Assembly (NCBI RefSeq): GCF_022919575.1
Contig: NZ_CP095071.1
Location: 4,350,001 to 4,414,000, forward strand
Direction of reading: 5' to 3'
From: Gracilibacillus salinarum
GTDB taxonomy: Bacteria; Bacillota; Bacilli; Bacillales; Amphibacillaceae
DNA: 64,000 bases
Shown here: positions 44,648-53,398 of the stretch, one piece after another
Numbering within the stretch: the first letter of the stretch is position 1
How the letters are laid out: the number at the start of each line of letters is the position of its first letter
Made by a program: the position numbers and the translations under genes
The notes under the pieces: model-generated
What the model saw: the letters and a program-made list of their open reading frames with translations, nothing else
What the model was told of the DNA's origin: nothing
Databases searched by the model: none

Positions 44648-45787
44648 ATGGCATATCAAGACTTGAAAGAAGCAGTTATTGCTTATAGTAAAGAAATTGG
44701 CATTGATCAGATTGGGTTTGCCAGTGTTGAACCATTTAAAGAATTAAAAGCAAGATTAGAAGAACAACAAGCGTTAGGTTATGCATCGGGTTTTGAAAAG
44801 GGGACCCCTGAAGAGAGAACCACTCCGAGAAAGCTGCAGCCTGAAGCTGAATCAATCATTGCCATTGCGCTCGCTTATCCAACGAAACTAAAAGATGCTC
44901 CTAAAAGTGTCAAAGGTGACCGTCGTGGTATGTTTTGCAGAGCGTCCTGGGGAACCGATTATCACGAGGTACTTCGAGATAAATTAAATAAGCTCGCTGC
45001 TTTTTTAGAAGAACAAGTTTCTGACTTTTGTCATACATCAATGGTAGATACAGGTGAATTATCTGATCGTGCCGTTGCAGAACGGGCAGGTGTAGGATTT
45101 AGCGGTAAAAATACGCTGATTATTTCACCTGAGTTTGGATCGTATATTTATTTGGGCGAGATGATAACCAATATTCCATTTACACCAGATCAACCGATTG
45201 AAGAGGGATGCGGTACTTGTACGAAGTGTCTTGATGCATGTCCAACCGGAGCGCTTGTGGAGCCTGGCAGACTGAATGCTCAACAATGTTTGGCTTTCTT
45301 AACACAGACGAAGGGATTCATGCCAGATGAACACCGTGATAAATTAGGAAATTTCATTTATGGATTTGAAACGTGCCAGGCGGTATGTCCGTACAATAGA
45401 GGTGTTGATTTTCACCATCATTCTGAATTTGAACCAGATCCGGAATTAGTAAAACCACGTTTAACAGATTTACTGAACATCTCTAACAGGGAATTTAAAG
45501 AAAAATTTGGTGCAATGGCTGGCTCTTGGCGTGGCAAAAAACCGTTGCAACGAAATGCGATTCTCGCGCTAGGACATTATAAGGAAACATCGGCACTTGA
45601 TCAGCTTATCGATTTAATGAACCATGATCCAAGGCCTGTAATTAGAGGCACCGCAGCATGGTCGATAGGGAAAATGGACACGGAATCTGGGTTCCGAGCG
45701 ATTCAGCAGGCAATGACGTATGAAACAGATCCAGAAGTAATCGTAGAAATGGAAAAAGGTTTACGATTTAAAACGATAAAGCAATAG
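44648..45787 (+). CDS. queG: Epoxyqueuosine reductase QueG
   Basis: A 379-residue enzyme that performs the last step of queuosine synthesis in tRNA using cobalamin and two 4Fe-4S clusters. Motifs: MVDTGELSDRAVAERAGVG (catalytic aspartate in the cobalamin site), CGTCTKCLDACPTGAL and CQAVCPYNRG (cluster cysteines), then a C-terminal HEAT-like repeat region (residues 300-370) that clamps tRNA. AAGGAGGG precedes the ATG. Length is normal for the family. Confidence 0.93.
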   Translation: MAYQDLKEAVIAYSKEIGIDQIGFASVEPFKELKARLEEQQALGYASGFEKGTPEERTTPRKLQPEAESIIAIALAYPTKLKDAPKSVKGDRRGMFCRASWGTDYHEVLRDKLNKLAAFLEEQVSDFCHTSMVDTGELSDRAVAERAGVGFSGKNTLIISPEFGSYIYLGEMITNIPFTPDQPIEEGCGTCTKCLDACPTGALVEPGRLNAQQCLAFLTQTKGFMPDEHRDKLGNFIYGFETCQAVCPYNRGVDFHHHSEFEPDPELVKPRLTDLLNISNREFKEKFGAMAGSWRGKKPLQRNAILALGHYKETSALDQLIDLMNHDPRPVIRGTAAWSIGKMDTESGFRAIQQAMTYETDPEVIVEMEKGLRFKTIKQ

Positions 45788-45807
45788 TTTTACTGGGAGG
45801 ATTGTAC

Positions 45808-46317
45808 ATGGATGCATTATACTTTATGGAATACCAGTCTCCAATAGGGCCAATTCTGTTGCTGAAGCAAGGGGATCAGATTGTCTACATTAAATATGGC
45901 AGTTTGCGAGAAAAAGAAGCTGATGTTCGCAAGTGGTGTCAAAAACACGGATTGCCATTGGAATGGCATGAATCTTCGGAGCGTTTTGATGACATTGTTA
46001 TCCAATTAGAAGAATATTTTCAGCAAAAGCGTACAACTTTTACGATTCCATATAAATTTTATGGTACGTCTTTTCAACAAAAAGTGTGGCAGGCACTAGC
46101 GACAAAAGTAGATTACGGAAAGACATGTTCGTATCAGGATATCGCCAATTATATAGAGTCACCAAAGGCTGTTAGAGCAGTTGGCGGTGCAAATAATAAA
46201 AATCCTATTTCAATCATCGTTCCTTGCCATCGAGTAATTGGCAAGAATGGAAAATTAGTTGGATATGGTGGCGGTCTTGATAAAAAAGAATATCTCTTAT
46301 CATTGGAACAAAAGTGA
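45808..46317 (+). CDS. ogt: Methylated-DNA:protein-cysteine methyltransferase
   Basis: A 169-residue repair protein that takes the methyl group from O6-methylguanine onto its own cysteine. The active-site motif VPCHRV is present with C140. The helix-turn-helix region around VRAVGGANNKNP holds the arginine finger. The start is the ATG at 45808, 7 bases after GGGAGG; a TTG two codons earlier overlaps that site. It follows queG by 20 bases and is closed by a strong terminator. Confidence 0.92.
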   Translation: MDALYFMEYQSPIGPILLLKQGDQIVYIKYGSLREKEADVRKWCQKHGLPLEWHESSERFDDIVIQLEEYFQQKRTTFTIPYKFYGTSFQQKVWQALATKVDYGKTCSYQDIANYIESPKAVRAVGGANNKNPISIIVPCHRVIGKNGKLVGYGGGLDKKEYLLSLEQK

Positions 46318-46350
46318 AACATGTGGGAGATCTCTGATCTCCCACATGTT
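46318..46350 (+). terminator. Strong hairpin after ogt
   Basis: AACATGTGGGAGATC (46318-46332) and GATCTCCCACATGTT (46336-46350) are perfect 15-bp arms. It also lies just past the stop of the leftward lipoprotein gene, so it may serve both. Confidence 0.8.
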
Positions 46351-46375
46351 ATGTAGGCTTGTCCAGCCGTTTTAA

Positions 46376-46546
46376 TTATTCAGTTGCTTCGTCAGTGGAT
46401 TCTTCAGTAGATTCTTCATTTTCATCGTTTGTAGCATCTTCAGTTTCTGGTTCTTCAGAATCTCCTTCACCTTCTTCTGCACAAGCAGTCAGAAAGCTAG
46501 CAGACAACATTGCTACCGCAAATATAGATAACCATTTCTTTTTCAT
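46376..46546 (-). CDS. Small acidic lipoprotein (56 residues)
   Basis: A short gene: MKKKWLSIFAVAMLSASFLT leads to the lipobox LTAC with C22. The mature part is almost only Glu, Ser, Thr and Asp (EEGEGDSEEPETEDATNDEN...). GGAGGGG lies 8 bases before the ATG on the minus strand. Function is unknown. It is a shorter analogue of the lipoprotein at 46911-47273; both probably sit on the outer membrane face as acidic tails in a halophile (inference). Confidence 0.72.
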   Translation of the reverse strand: MKKKWLSIFAVAMLSASFLTACAEEGEGDSEEPETEDATNDENEESTEESTDEATE

Positions 46547-46856
46547 CTTCACCCCTCCTTTTTTCCGGTCTACTTATATATACGATATAAAATTCCGCTT
46601 TGATACATATATTAACAATACTTAACAATTTTTACAGTTGGTTAATAAAATCAAATAGGGTAAGTGAAAAAAGCGATCGGATTCATATGCATGAAGATGT
46701 GAGAACTTTGAGGATAAGACGTGTCGAAGAGAAAGCAGTCGTCTGAAGATAGAATTGTTTATATAACACGCTTCCCTCCATCCCTAGATAGTGTAGTGGT
46801 TTATCAAAAAACACCCATCATTCAAAGATTACATTTATATTTACAATACGCAATAA

Positions 46857-46890
46857 AAGGTTCCGATTCACCTGCGATGATCGGAACCTT
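46857..46890 (-). terminator. Terminator between the two lipoprotein genes
   Basis: AAGGTTCCGAT (46857-46867) and ATCGGAACCTT (46880-46890) are 11-bp arms; on the minus strand TTTTATTG follows. The 46547-46910 gap holds no convincing gene; one 60-codon plus-strand frame reads through this hairpin. Confidence 0.7.
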
Positions 46891-46910
46891 GAAGATGTCC
46901 TAACTAGCTA

Positions 46911-47273
46911 TTATTCGGTTTGGGTTTCTTCATCTGTTGATTGGCTATCCTCGTTCATAGAACTGTCATCAGTTGTACTGTCTTCACTCATCGCATCATC
47001 TTCTTCAGTTGCGCCATCTTCACTCATGGAATCATCCTCAGTCGATCCTTCTTCACTCATCGATCCATCTTCAGCCGAAGAACCATCTTCTTCAGTTGCC
47101 CCATCTTCGCTCATAGAGCCATCTTCAGTAGCGCCATCCTCTGCTGGTGCCTGTTCATTTGTTGAAGAGTCATCCGCTGGTTCATCTGATTCACCTGATC
47201 CACATGCTGCTAATACTCCTGTTGATAATACGGCTACACCTATCATTGAAAACCATTTTCTTTTCAAGTTCAT
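46911..47273 (-). CDS. Acidic repeat lipoprotein
   Basis: A 120-residue lipoprotein: MNLKRKWFSMIGVAVLSTGV then LAAC with C24. The mature chain repeats EDGSMSEDGATEEDG-like units, nearly without hydrophobic residues, so it is an extended acidic tether. AAGGAGG lies 9 bases before the ATG at 47273; the longer frame to 47309 is not needed. No enzymatic domain is present. Confidence 0.78.
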   Translation of the reverse strand: MNLKRKWFSMIGVAVLSTGVLAACGSGESDEPADDSSTNEQAPAEDGATEDGSMSEDGATEEDGSSAEDGSMSEEGSTEDDSMSEDGATEEDDAMSEDSTTDDSSMNEDSQSTDEETQTE

Positions 47274-47467
47274 ATTTATTTTCCTCCTTGTCATTTGTTC
47301 ACAAAACACATTCCCAGGATAAAACGTAAGTAATCATAAAAAGGGTGAAATTAACGTTTTGTTAACCAAATTGAAATGTTCTGTAAAAATCAGTAACCTG
47401 GCGATATCTGATTTTTGCAATACTTAGTCTTCAATTTGAATATATATGAACCAAGGAGGGGATCGTC

Positions 47468-48295
47468 ATGTCAGAGTGGGACTTAGTAAAACAATATTGG
47501 AAAAAGTCATGGCACTATCAACAGCCCTTAACTAGAAAAAAAGAGTTACACCAAAAAAACGGTAAAAAAATGAAACACCTTGATCTGATTGGTTATAAAC
47601 AACACATCGTAACCGAGAGAAACCAGCAAAAACTTCACTATCGATTATTATATAGAATGTTAATAGATGATCATGGACAGTATTATCATGAGGAAATGAT
47701 CGAAGAACGTGTAGCAGCATTGGTGGGAGATCAAGTTGTTGCTGATCAGGAAAAGAAGGTAGCAGACAATACAGATCGTCCCAAAATTATAATAGATGAA
47801 ACGAGAAGCAGATTTGACTATGATCGGCGAGCGGCTGTTCAATATGCTGAACGATGGTGGAATGATGCAAACCCAGCCTATCGATATTTTGCTGAAAATG
47901 ACTGTACCAATTATATTTCACAATGTATGCGTGCAGGAGGTGCACCGATGACAGGGGCACCTAATCGCTCTAAAGGATGGTGGTATCAAGGAAATAATTG
48001 GAGTTATTCCTGGTCGGTAGCTAATTCGTTTCGGTGGAATTTGAGCGGAGCTACATCTGGTTTAAAAGGTACAGAAGTATCTGACCCGAGAGATTTATTG
48101 CCTGGCGATGTTATTTGCTATGATTTCGAAGGTGATGGCAGGTGGGATCATAACACAATTGTCGTAGCAAAAGATAGTCAAAATATGCCCCTGGTTAACG
48201 CACATACTAACAATAGCCGTCATCGTTACTGGACATATGAGGATTCTGCAGCATGGACACCTGAATGTGATTACCGTTTTTTTCGGATAGGTTAA
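47468..48295 (+). CDS. Amidase-domain protein (Amidase_6 type)
   Basis: A 275-residue protein. The C-terminal half (about 115-270) is the cysteine amidase fold: YDRRAAVQYAERWW, the nucleophile in NDCTNYISQC, histidine in WDHNTIVV and the polar residue in NAHTNN. The N-terminal 110 residues are charged and helical with no signal peptide. Family members are thought to act on cell-wall or sporulation-related amides. AAGGAGGGG precedes the ATG. Confidence 0.83.
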   Translation: MSEWDLVKQYWKKSWHYQQPLTRKKELHQKNGKKMKHLDLIGYKQHIVTERNQQKLHYRLLYRMLIDDHGQYYHEEMIEERVAALVGDQVVADQEKKVADNTDRPKIIIDETRSRFDYDRRAAVQYAERWWNDANPAYRYFAENDCTNYISQCMRAGGAPMTGAPNRSKGWWYQGNNWSYSWSVANSFRWNLSGATSGLKGTEVSDPRDLLPGDVICYDFEGDGRWDHNTIVVAKDSQNMPLVNAHTNNSRHRYWTYEDSAAWTPECDYRFFRIG

Positions 48296-48364
48296 TGGAT
48301 CGTACAATGACCAAAAATTGTGGTATAATAACTAGGTTAGTAAGTCATATATGAGGTGAAAAGA

Positions 48365-48838
48365 TTGGCAGTACATGTAGTATTATTTCAACCAGAAATT
48401 CCTGCAAATACAGGGAATATTGCAAGAACCTGTCTTGCAACGAATGTTCATCTGCATTTAATTCGTCCACTTGGTTTTTCGACTGATGATAAAATGTTAC
48501 GACGAGCAGGTTTGGATTATTGGCACGATGTGAAGGTTCATTATTATGATTCACTCGATGAATTATATGCAGTATTTCCTCAAGGAGCATTTTATTATAT
48601 AGAAAACTTTGGTACCAAATATTATTCGGATTTTGATTTCAGTAATAGTGATCAGGATTTATTTTTTGTCTTTGGCCGGGAAACGAACGGGATACCAAAG
48701 GAATTATTAGCAGGAAAAGAAGATCGCTGTCTGCGGATTCAAATGACTGATAAGGTTCGCTCACTTAATTTATCCAATACTGCAGCGATAATCGTCTATG
48801 ATGTTATGAAGCAACAAGGATTTCCAGGATTAGAGTAA
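48365..48838 (+). CDS. trmL: TrmL, tRNA (cytidine/uridine-34) 2'-O-methyltransferase
   Basis: A 157-residue SPOUT methyltransferase that modifies the wobble base of tRNA-Leu. LFQPEIPANTGNIARTC near the start, the knot motifs FVFGRETNGIP and IQMTDKVRSLNLSNTAAI are diagnostic. I choose the TTG at 48365, 6 bases after GAGGTG, giving MAVHVVLFQPEIP as in the family. The GTG at 48356 overlaps that site. A terminator follows. Confidence 0.92.
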   Translation: MAVHVVLFQPEIPANTGNIARTCLATNVHLHLIRPLGFSTDDKMLRRAGLDYWHDVKVHYYDSLDELYAVFPQGAFYYIENFGTKYYSDFDFSNSDQDLFFVFGRETNGIPKELLAGKEDRCLRIQMTDKVRSLNLSNTAAIIVYDVMKQQGFPGLE

Positions 48839-48866
48839 ACCACAGCAGCTTTGTTGTGGTTTTTTC
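48838..48866 (+). terminator. Terminator after trmL
   Basis: AACCACA (48838-48844) and TGTGGTT (48855-48861) arms, followed by TTTTT. Confidence 0.75.
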
Positions 48867-48902
48867 CCATACTAGACGTACCCATTCATAGGAGGTGTCA
48901 GA

Positions 48903-49559
48903 TTGGAACAGGAACAAGTGATAGATGCAACAGAAAATTTTGTTAGACAAACATTACTCGGCGAAGAATCCGGGCATGACTGGTATCATATTGAACGTGT
49001 GACAACTACTGCAAAAAAGCTAGCTGCAGAAGAAGGAGCAAATCTCTTTATTGTTACTTTAGCTGCACTATTACATGATCTGGCCGATGATAAAGTAGTA
49101 GACAGTGAAGACGAAGGACTGCGAAACATCCAGAATTGGTTATTAGATCATCAAGTGAATCAAGAAGATCAAGAACATATTTTAATGATCATTTTACATA
49201 TGTCATTTAAAGGCGGAAATGGAAAGTCACTAGAAACGATAGAGGGACAAGTCGTACAGGATGCCGATCGGTTGGATGCAATTGGTGCAGTAGGGATTGC
49301 CAGGTGTTTTACCTATGCTGGAAAGAAAGGACAGCCAATTTATGAACCAGATCTGGCAGTGCGGCAGGAGATGAGTGTTTCTGAATATCGTCATGGGCGA
49401 TCAAGTGCTATTCATCATTTCTATGAAAAGTTGCTAAAACTGAAAGAGCTTATGAATACCAGATCAGGTTATCGCATGGCAGAAAAGCGCCATCAACTGA
49501 TGGAATTATATTTAGATGCTTTTTTTGAAGAAATAGGAGAACTGGAAAGGGGCCGTTGA
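48903..49559 (+). CDS. HD-domain phosphohydrolase, YpgQ-like
   Basis: A 218-residue metal-dependent phosphohydrolase. Ligands of the HD fold: H25 in SGHDWYHIERV, HD in LLHDLADDK, and D in DADRLDAIG. YpgQ-type enzymes cut nucleoside triphosphates to release pyrophosphate in related proteins. The start is a TTG at 48903, 7 bases after GGAGGTG. Overlaps the next gene's first possible codon but not its preferred start. Confidence 0.86.
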   Translation: MEQEQVIDATENFVRQTLLGEESGHDWYHIERVTTTAKKLAAEEGANLFIVTLAALLHDLADDKVVDSEDEGLRNIQNWLLDHQVNQEDQEHILMIILHMSFKGGNGKSLETIEGQVVQDADRLDAIGAVGIARCFTYAGKKGQPIYEPDLAVRQEMSVSEYRHGRSSAIHHFYEKLLKLKELMNTRSGYRMAEKRHQLMELYLDAFFEEIGELERGR

Positions 49560-49561
49560 TT

Positions 49562-50155
49562 ATGACAAATATTTATCTCGTCAGACATGGTGAGACCGAT
49601 TGGAATGCGCTTGGTAAGATTCAAGGACAAACAGACATACCATTAAATAATGATGGAAAGTCACAAGCCGATGAATGCGGCCGGTATTTGCAAACATTAG
49701 AATGGGATATGCTGATTAGCAGTTCTTTGAAACGTGCTAGTGAAACGGCCCAGATCATTAATAAATATGTCCAGCTTCCATATGTAGAAATGGATGCGTT
49801 TAAAGAACGAAGGTTTGGTGCGGCTGAGGGAATGACGGTATTTGAGCGTATGGAAGCATTTCCTGATGGTGTGTACCCTAATGCGGAAGAGATGCCAGAA
49901 TTGACGGAACGAGTTGTTGCAGGATTGGAAGAAGTTCATCAACGCTATACCGGTAAGAGAATTATTCTCGTTGCACATGGTGCAGTCATTAATGCATTGC
50001 TCTCACATTTTTCAAATGGTGCCATCGGTTCTGGAAAAACCAAGCTTGTTAATGGCTCGCTTAATCTGATGGAACGGTTAGAAGAAACATGGCACATTCA
50101 TCATTATAACCAAACCACACACTTAACGTTATACAAAGAAAAGGGTTCTGTATAG
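49562..50155 (+). CDS. Histidine phosphatase (PhoE/GpmB-like)
   Basis: A 197-residue member of the phosphoglycerate-mutase superfamily. The phosphate-binding LVRHGETDWN gives the nucleophilic histidine near residue 8, SSLKRASETA the second arginine, and VAHGAVI the second histidine. It probably dephosphorylates small sugar phosphates. The ATG at 49562 follows AAGGGG by 9 bases. It forms an operon with the HD hydrolase. Confidence 0.86.
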   Translation: MTNIYLVRHGETDWNALGKIQGQTDIPLNNDGKSQADECGRYLQTLEWDMLISSSLKRASETAQIINKYVQLPYVEMDAFKERRFGAAEGMTVFERMEAFPDGVYPNAEEMPELTERVVAGLEEVHQRYTGKRIILVAHGAVINALLSHFSNGAIGSGKTKLVNGSLNLMERLEETWHIHHYNQTTHLTLYKEKGSV

Positions 50156-50283
50156 TACATATAAGACCTGCCAGCTTGAATTCTTTACAATAGTCAAAGC
50201 AATCTCTCAAGGTTTCAGCAAATAAGAAAAAGAATGTATATAAGTGTAGTCATAGCAGTAATCACTTTGAACATGAATTTTAG

Positions 50284-50866
50284 TTCCTATAATATGGATT
50301 ATGTAAACACAAAGGCTGTATGGCTGATTGGTCATTTTGATATCGTTTATCTGCTTAGCAAAGCTCCGGAAATAGGCTCCGCGTCCTGTGGGCACGGCTT
50401 CAGCTAGGCTACTACTTTGAACTACTCCTTTGCTGCCTTGTGCCGAGGAAGCTTACTTCGAAGCGGTACTTGCAGACACAGGCACAAACTAAGTGGATCT
50501 TCAGCTCGCGCTGATTCCACGGGAGTCTCCGCCTATTTCCTACGCTTAAGAAAAGTGCTACAACGGATGTAACAGCAAAAAGCAGTGGTTCTTGGTATTT
50601 TTCAATAGCTATTATATATGCATGAAATCAATATGCTAGCTCTGACAAAAATTGTAGAGTCCCAATTCTAGCGTAGGCCAACCACGTAGACTCCCGCGGG
50701 ACAGGCAGGCGCTGAAGATCCACTTTGTGAAGCGCCCTACTTCACAAAGTTAGCTTCAGCCGTGCCCCGCAGGACGCGGAGTGGTTGGCCGGAGCGGTAT
50801 GCCAGCACATGAATCATTTCAAAATAAACACTAAGCTGTTAGTTGACATAATCCATATTATAGGAA
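50284..50866 (+). mobile_element. Repeat element E7 (type copy)
   Basis: Left repeat TTCCTATAATATGGATTATG (50284-50303), right GACATAATCCATATTATAGG (50845-50864). Module A arms: 50361-50405 with 50500-50540. Module B arms: 50671-50716 with 50752-50792, and an inner stem ACTTTGTGAAG/CTTCACAAAGT at 50722-50750. The left flank (TAAGTGTAGTCATAGCAG, about 50241) and right flank hairpin (50891-50923, ACCGGGC with loosened partner) are shared with E6. No gene is inside. The whole 50156-51132 gap consists of repeats. Confidence 0.8.
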
Positions 50867-50969
50867 GTTGTTTATTAATGAAGTCAATTAGGACCGGGCG
50901 GGTTATGGACGGTTTTTCTTATAAGTCAAGAAAGTATAAATTTTGGGCTATATGATGTTCGCTGACAGA

Positions 50970-51122
50970 AACGGCCACGTCCGGCTCCAGCGCCCAGAGA
51001 CTAGGCGACTTCGCGAAATCGCCCTACGATAAGTCATCATCGATTCGCAAGTTCACCGTGATTCCTTTATCTCAGTTGATTCGCTCCACTCGCTACGTCT
51101 CTAAACGGGTGCTTGCGCCTTT
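50970..51122. repeat. Dispersed Bacillaceae-type intergenic repeat
   Basis: ACGGCCACGTCCGGCTCCAG, CGCCCAGAGACTAGGCGACT and GCTTGCGCCTTTGTTC are building blocks that I recall as a common GC-rich intergenic repeat of Bacillaceae chromosomes (gccacgtccagctccagcgc type). It is GC-richer than its surroundings and carries no open frame of note. Only one copy is in this window. It may act as the terminator region of the following leftward operon. Confidence 0.55.
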
Positions 51123-51132
51123 GTTCATGCTT

Positions 51133-51843
51133 TTATTTACTAGTCGTTTTATCAATGACACTTGCTTTTGAGACTGTCAGCCACAGAAACAGTCCAATGA
51201 TGACAAAAAGTACTATTAGTGATGGAAAGCGGTACTGAGGATTATCAACTGCGATAAAATGTATAAATGTAATTAATTGTACCCCAACCGGTTTGATTAT
51301 CATGAGAGCAGGGATAATCGCCAATAGTATAAATCCGACCTTCTGACCAAATCTAAAAAAGATACTGCCTATTAAAATAGCTAATCCAAAGAACAGCAGA
51401 TAGAGAAAAAATTCATAAAGAAAGATCTCTCCTTTATTGAAACCATTCATCAATAAATCCGTCATGCTAATGTAGCTAAAGTTCTCCAGTTGGAAAACTG
51501 TGGTTAGCCCGTTTATTATCCAGGAAGATAACTGGCTGATGACAGTCATTGCCAATGCGAAAGCGATCATATATATTAATATCGATAGCAGAAAACTATA
51601 TCGGTCTAATCCAAGCTTGATAATGTGCGGGAAAGAGTCTTTAAAGAAATTCAGTCCATAGATTAGACAAAAAATAGTTGCAGGAACAACATTTATTCCT
51701 GACATTGTGATGCTGCTAGATAATGATACAGCCATAATAAGCGTTAGACAAATAAAGCCGAAATAGATACACCAAAAGATAGAAATAGTCGTCCAGGATG
51801 TTTTCCAAAAATAGTAGAAATTCAGATTTAGTTTATTAAGCAT
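51133..51843 (-). CDS. ABC transporter permease (YtrC/YtrD-like)
   Basis: A 236-residue membrane protein with six helices and no catalytic motif. It is the third gene of a leftward GntR-ATPase-permease operon and overlaps the ATPase gene by 8 bases. Such operons of the ytr type are controlled by the GntR-like repressor and respond to cell-wall antibiotics. That role is inferred from arrangement. Confidence 0.8.
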   Translation of the reverse strand: MLNKLNLNFYYFWKTSWTTISIFWCIYFGFICLTLIMAVSLSSSITMSGINVVPATIFCLIYGLNFFKDSFPHIIKLGLDRYSFLLSILIYMIAFALAMTVISQLSSWIINGLTTVFQLENFSYISMTDLLMNGFNKGEIFLYEFFLYLLFFGLAILIGSIFFRFGQKVGFILLAIIPALMIIKPVGVQLITFIHFIAVDNPQYRFPSLIVLFVIIGLFLWLTVSKASVIDKTTSK

Positions 51844-52696
51844 CTATTGTCACTCCTTCATTAGTTAAGTAAACAAATAATTCCTGTAATGAAACTTTTT
51901 GGAACGATAACCCTGCAGTGGTCCTTATTTGATCCTGGTATAGCACAACAGTTTTCTTGCCTAATAAAGTGGTGGAGTGTATGATGTTTTTTCCTATAGT
52001 TACTTGATCGACCGTTTTGGCAGGTCCGCTAACTAATGTGTGATTTTGTTCCAGACTTTCAGCGGTTTCATGTAATAATAATTTACCTTGTTTTAGGATG
52101 ACTACTTCTTCGAATAATTTACTTACTTCGTCGATTAGATGAGTAGAAAGAATGATAAGTCTAGGATTCTCTTGATAGGATTCCAATAATAAATCATAAA
52201 AAGTAGAACGAGAAGAGGCATCTAATCCAATATATGGTTCATCGAAGATTGTAATTGGTGCATTGCTTGCTAATCCAACAATGATGCCTAAAGCTGAATA
52301 CATTCCTTTTGACAAGGTTTTTACTTTTTGATTAGGTTTCAATCGAAATAAATTTCGTAATCGTTCGGCATATTCATGGTCCCAATATGGATAAAACATC
52401 GATGAAATTTTTAGTATATCCCGGACTTTAAATTTGTCATGGAAATTATTACTTTCCATAATCAGGCATATTTCTTTCGTTAAGGTGTGTTGATTAAATG
52501 GGGTAATGTCATTGATGGTAAGTTTTCCGCTGGTCTGTTGAAAATGACCAGCTAATAAGCGAAGCAGAGTAGTTTTGCCTGCGCCATTATTTCCTAGAAG
52601 TCCAATGATTTTCGGTCCGTCAATCGTTACATTTAATTGACTAAGGGCATGCTCACTCCGATAATTTTTAGTCAAATTAGTTGCTTTTATTATCAT
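51836..52696 (-). CDS. ABC transporter ATPase (YtrB-like)
   Basis: A 286-residue ATPase: Walker A GLLGNNGAGKTTLL (near 33), Q-loop IMESNNF, the signature is degenerate (TLSKGMYSALGI, not LSGGQ), Walker B ITIFDEPYIGLD and H-loop STHLID. A C-terminal extension (210-286) is typical of YtrB/YhcG-type exporters. The ATG at 52696 has AAGGAGG 9 bases upstream; the longer frame to 52723 lies inside gntR. Overlaps gntR by 20 bases. Confidence 0.84.
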   Translation of the reverse strand: MIIKATNLTKNYRSEHALSQLNVTIDGPKIIGLLGNNGAGKTTLLRLLAGHFQQTSGKLTINDITPFNQHTLTKEICLIMESNNFHDKFKVRDILKISSMFYPYWDHEYAERLRNLFRLKPNQKVKTLSKGMYSALGIIVGLASNAPITIFDEPYIGLDASSRSTFYDLLLESYQENPRLIILSTHLIDEVSKLFEEVVILKQGKLLLHETAESLEQNHTLVSGPAKTVDQVTIGKNIIHSTTLLGKKTVVLYQDQIRTTAGLSFQKVSLQELFVYLTNEGVTIDA

Positions 52697-53075
52697 TTTC
52701 CATTTCCTCCTTAATCCAAGCAATTAATTGTGTTGAATTAAATTCTATTCTGTTGGCTTCTTGCAGCATTGGCTTAACAAATTGCTCATAAAATCGTTGC
52801 TTACGTTTAGCAAGAACAATTTGGGTAGCTTCTTCTGAAACGAACATACCGACACCTCGTTTCTTGTAGATGATCGATTGATCGACTAACAGATTAATAC
52901 CTTTAGCTGCTGTGGCAGGGTTGATCTGATAATGTTTGGAGAATTCATTAGTTGAGGGTATCTTCGTGTGAGCAGTTAACTCTCCGTCAATAATGCTGGT
53001 TTCAATCATTTCTGCTATCTGTAAAAAAATAGGTTGGTCTTCCTTCAATCGGTCTGTCAATGTTTGGTTCACCAC
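52677..53075 (-). CDS. GntR-family regulator, YtrA subfamily
   Basis: A 132-residue repressor: PIFLQIAEMIETSIIDGELT, then winged helix TKIPSTNEFSKHYQINPATAAKGINLLVDQSIIYKKRGVGMFV, then a short C-terminal helix instead of a ligand domain, which defines YtrA. It represses its own ABC operon. The start is uncertain (GTG at 53075 close to GAGGTGG). An imperfect repeat (GTTCGTTAGT...AACTATAGAAC) at about 53082-53111 upstream could be its operator. Confidence 0.85.
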   Translation of the reverse strand: MVNQTLTDRLKEDQPIFLQIAEMIETSIIDGELTAHTKIPSTNEFSKHYQINPATAAKGINLLVDQSIIYKKRGVGMFVSEEATQIVLAKRKQRFYEQFVKPMLQEANRIEFNSTQLIAWIKEEMENDNKSN

Positions 53076-53150
53076 CTCATGGGTTCGTTAGTCATGTAAT
53101 TAACTATAGAACATAAAGGGAAGAATTGCAAGCCTATTTTGAGAAAATTT

Positions 53151-53302
53151 TATCACGGTGCTAACCGTCTGTAAGACTCTCACTGCTAGCTTCGAGTATC
53201 ACAAAGAAGCTAAGTGGGTGTAAATAGACGCTAACACTCTGAAAAGTTTCGCTAATGATCAGTGGGGATCAAAAACCCCCGCTGATCAAAGTCTCACTTT
53301 AA
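53151..53302. repeat. Repeat family T, copy T3 (double)
   Basis: TATCACGGTGCTAACCGTCT (53151) and, inside, AGACGCTAACACTCTG plus a strong stem GATCAGTGGGGATC/CCCCCGCTGATC (53258-53287), ending AAGTCTCACTTT. Two half-copies seem fused. The block AAGAAGCTAAGTGGG recurs in T4. The stem would terminate transcription in either direction. Confidence 0.65.
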
Positions 53303-53398
53303 AAATCATGGAGGCAAATGGCGTGGAAAGCAACAAAAACCCATAAGAAAAACCGGGCATAAACCACCCGGTCCTAGTTGACTTCATTAATAAACAAC

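Noticed and set aside
46359..46625. Serine-rich plus-strand frame (SSVDSSVDSSFSS...)
   Set aside because: It is the antisense of the acidic lipoprotein gene at 46376-46546; the same happens opposite 46911-47273.
46721..46903. 60-codon plus-strand frame MSKRKQSSEDRIVYITRF...
   Set aside because: It runs through a terminator hairpin at 46857-46890, has no proper ribosome binding site, and resembles nothing.
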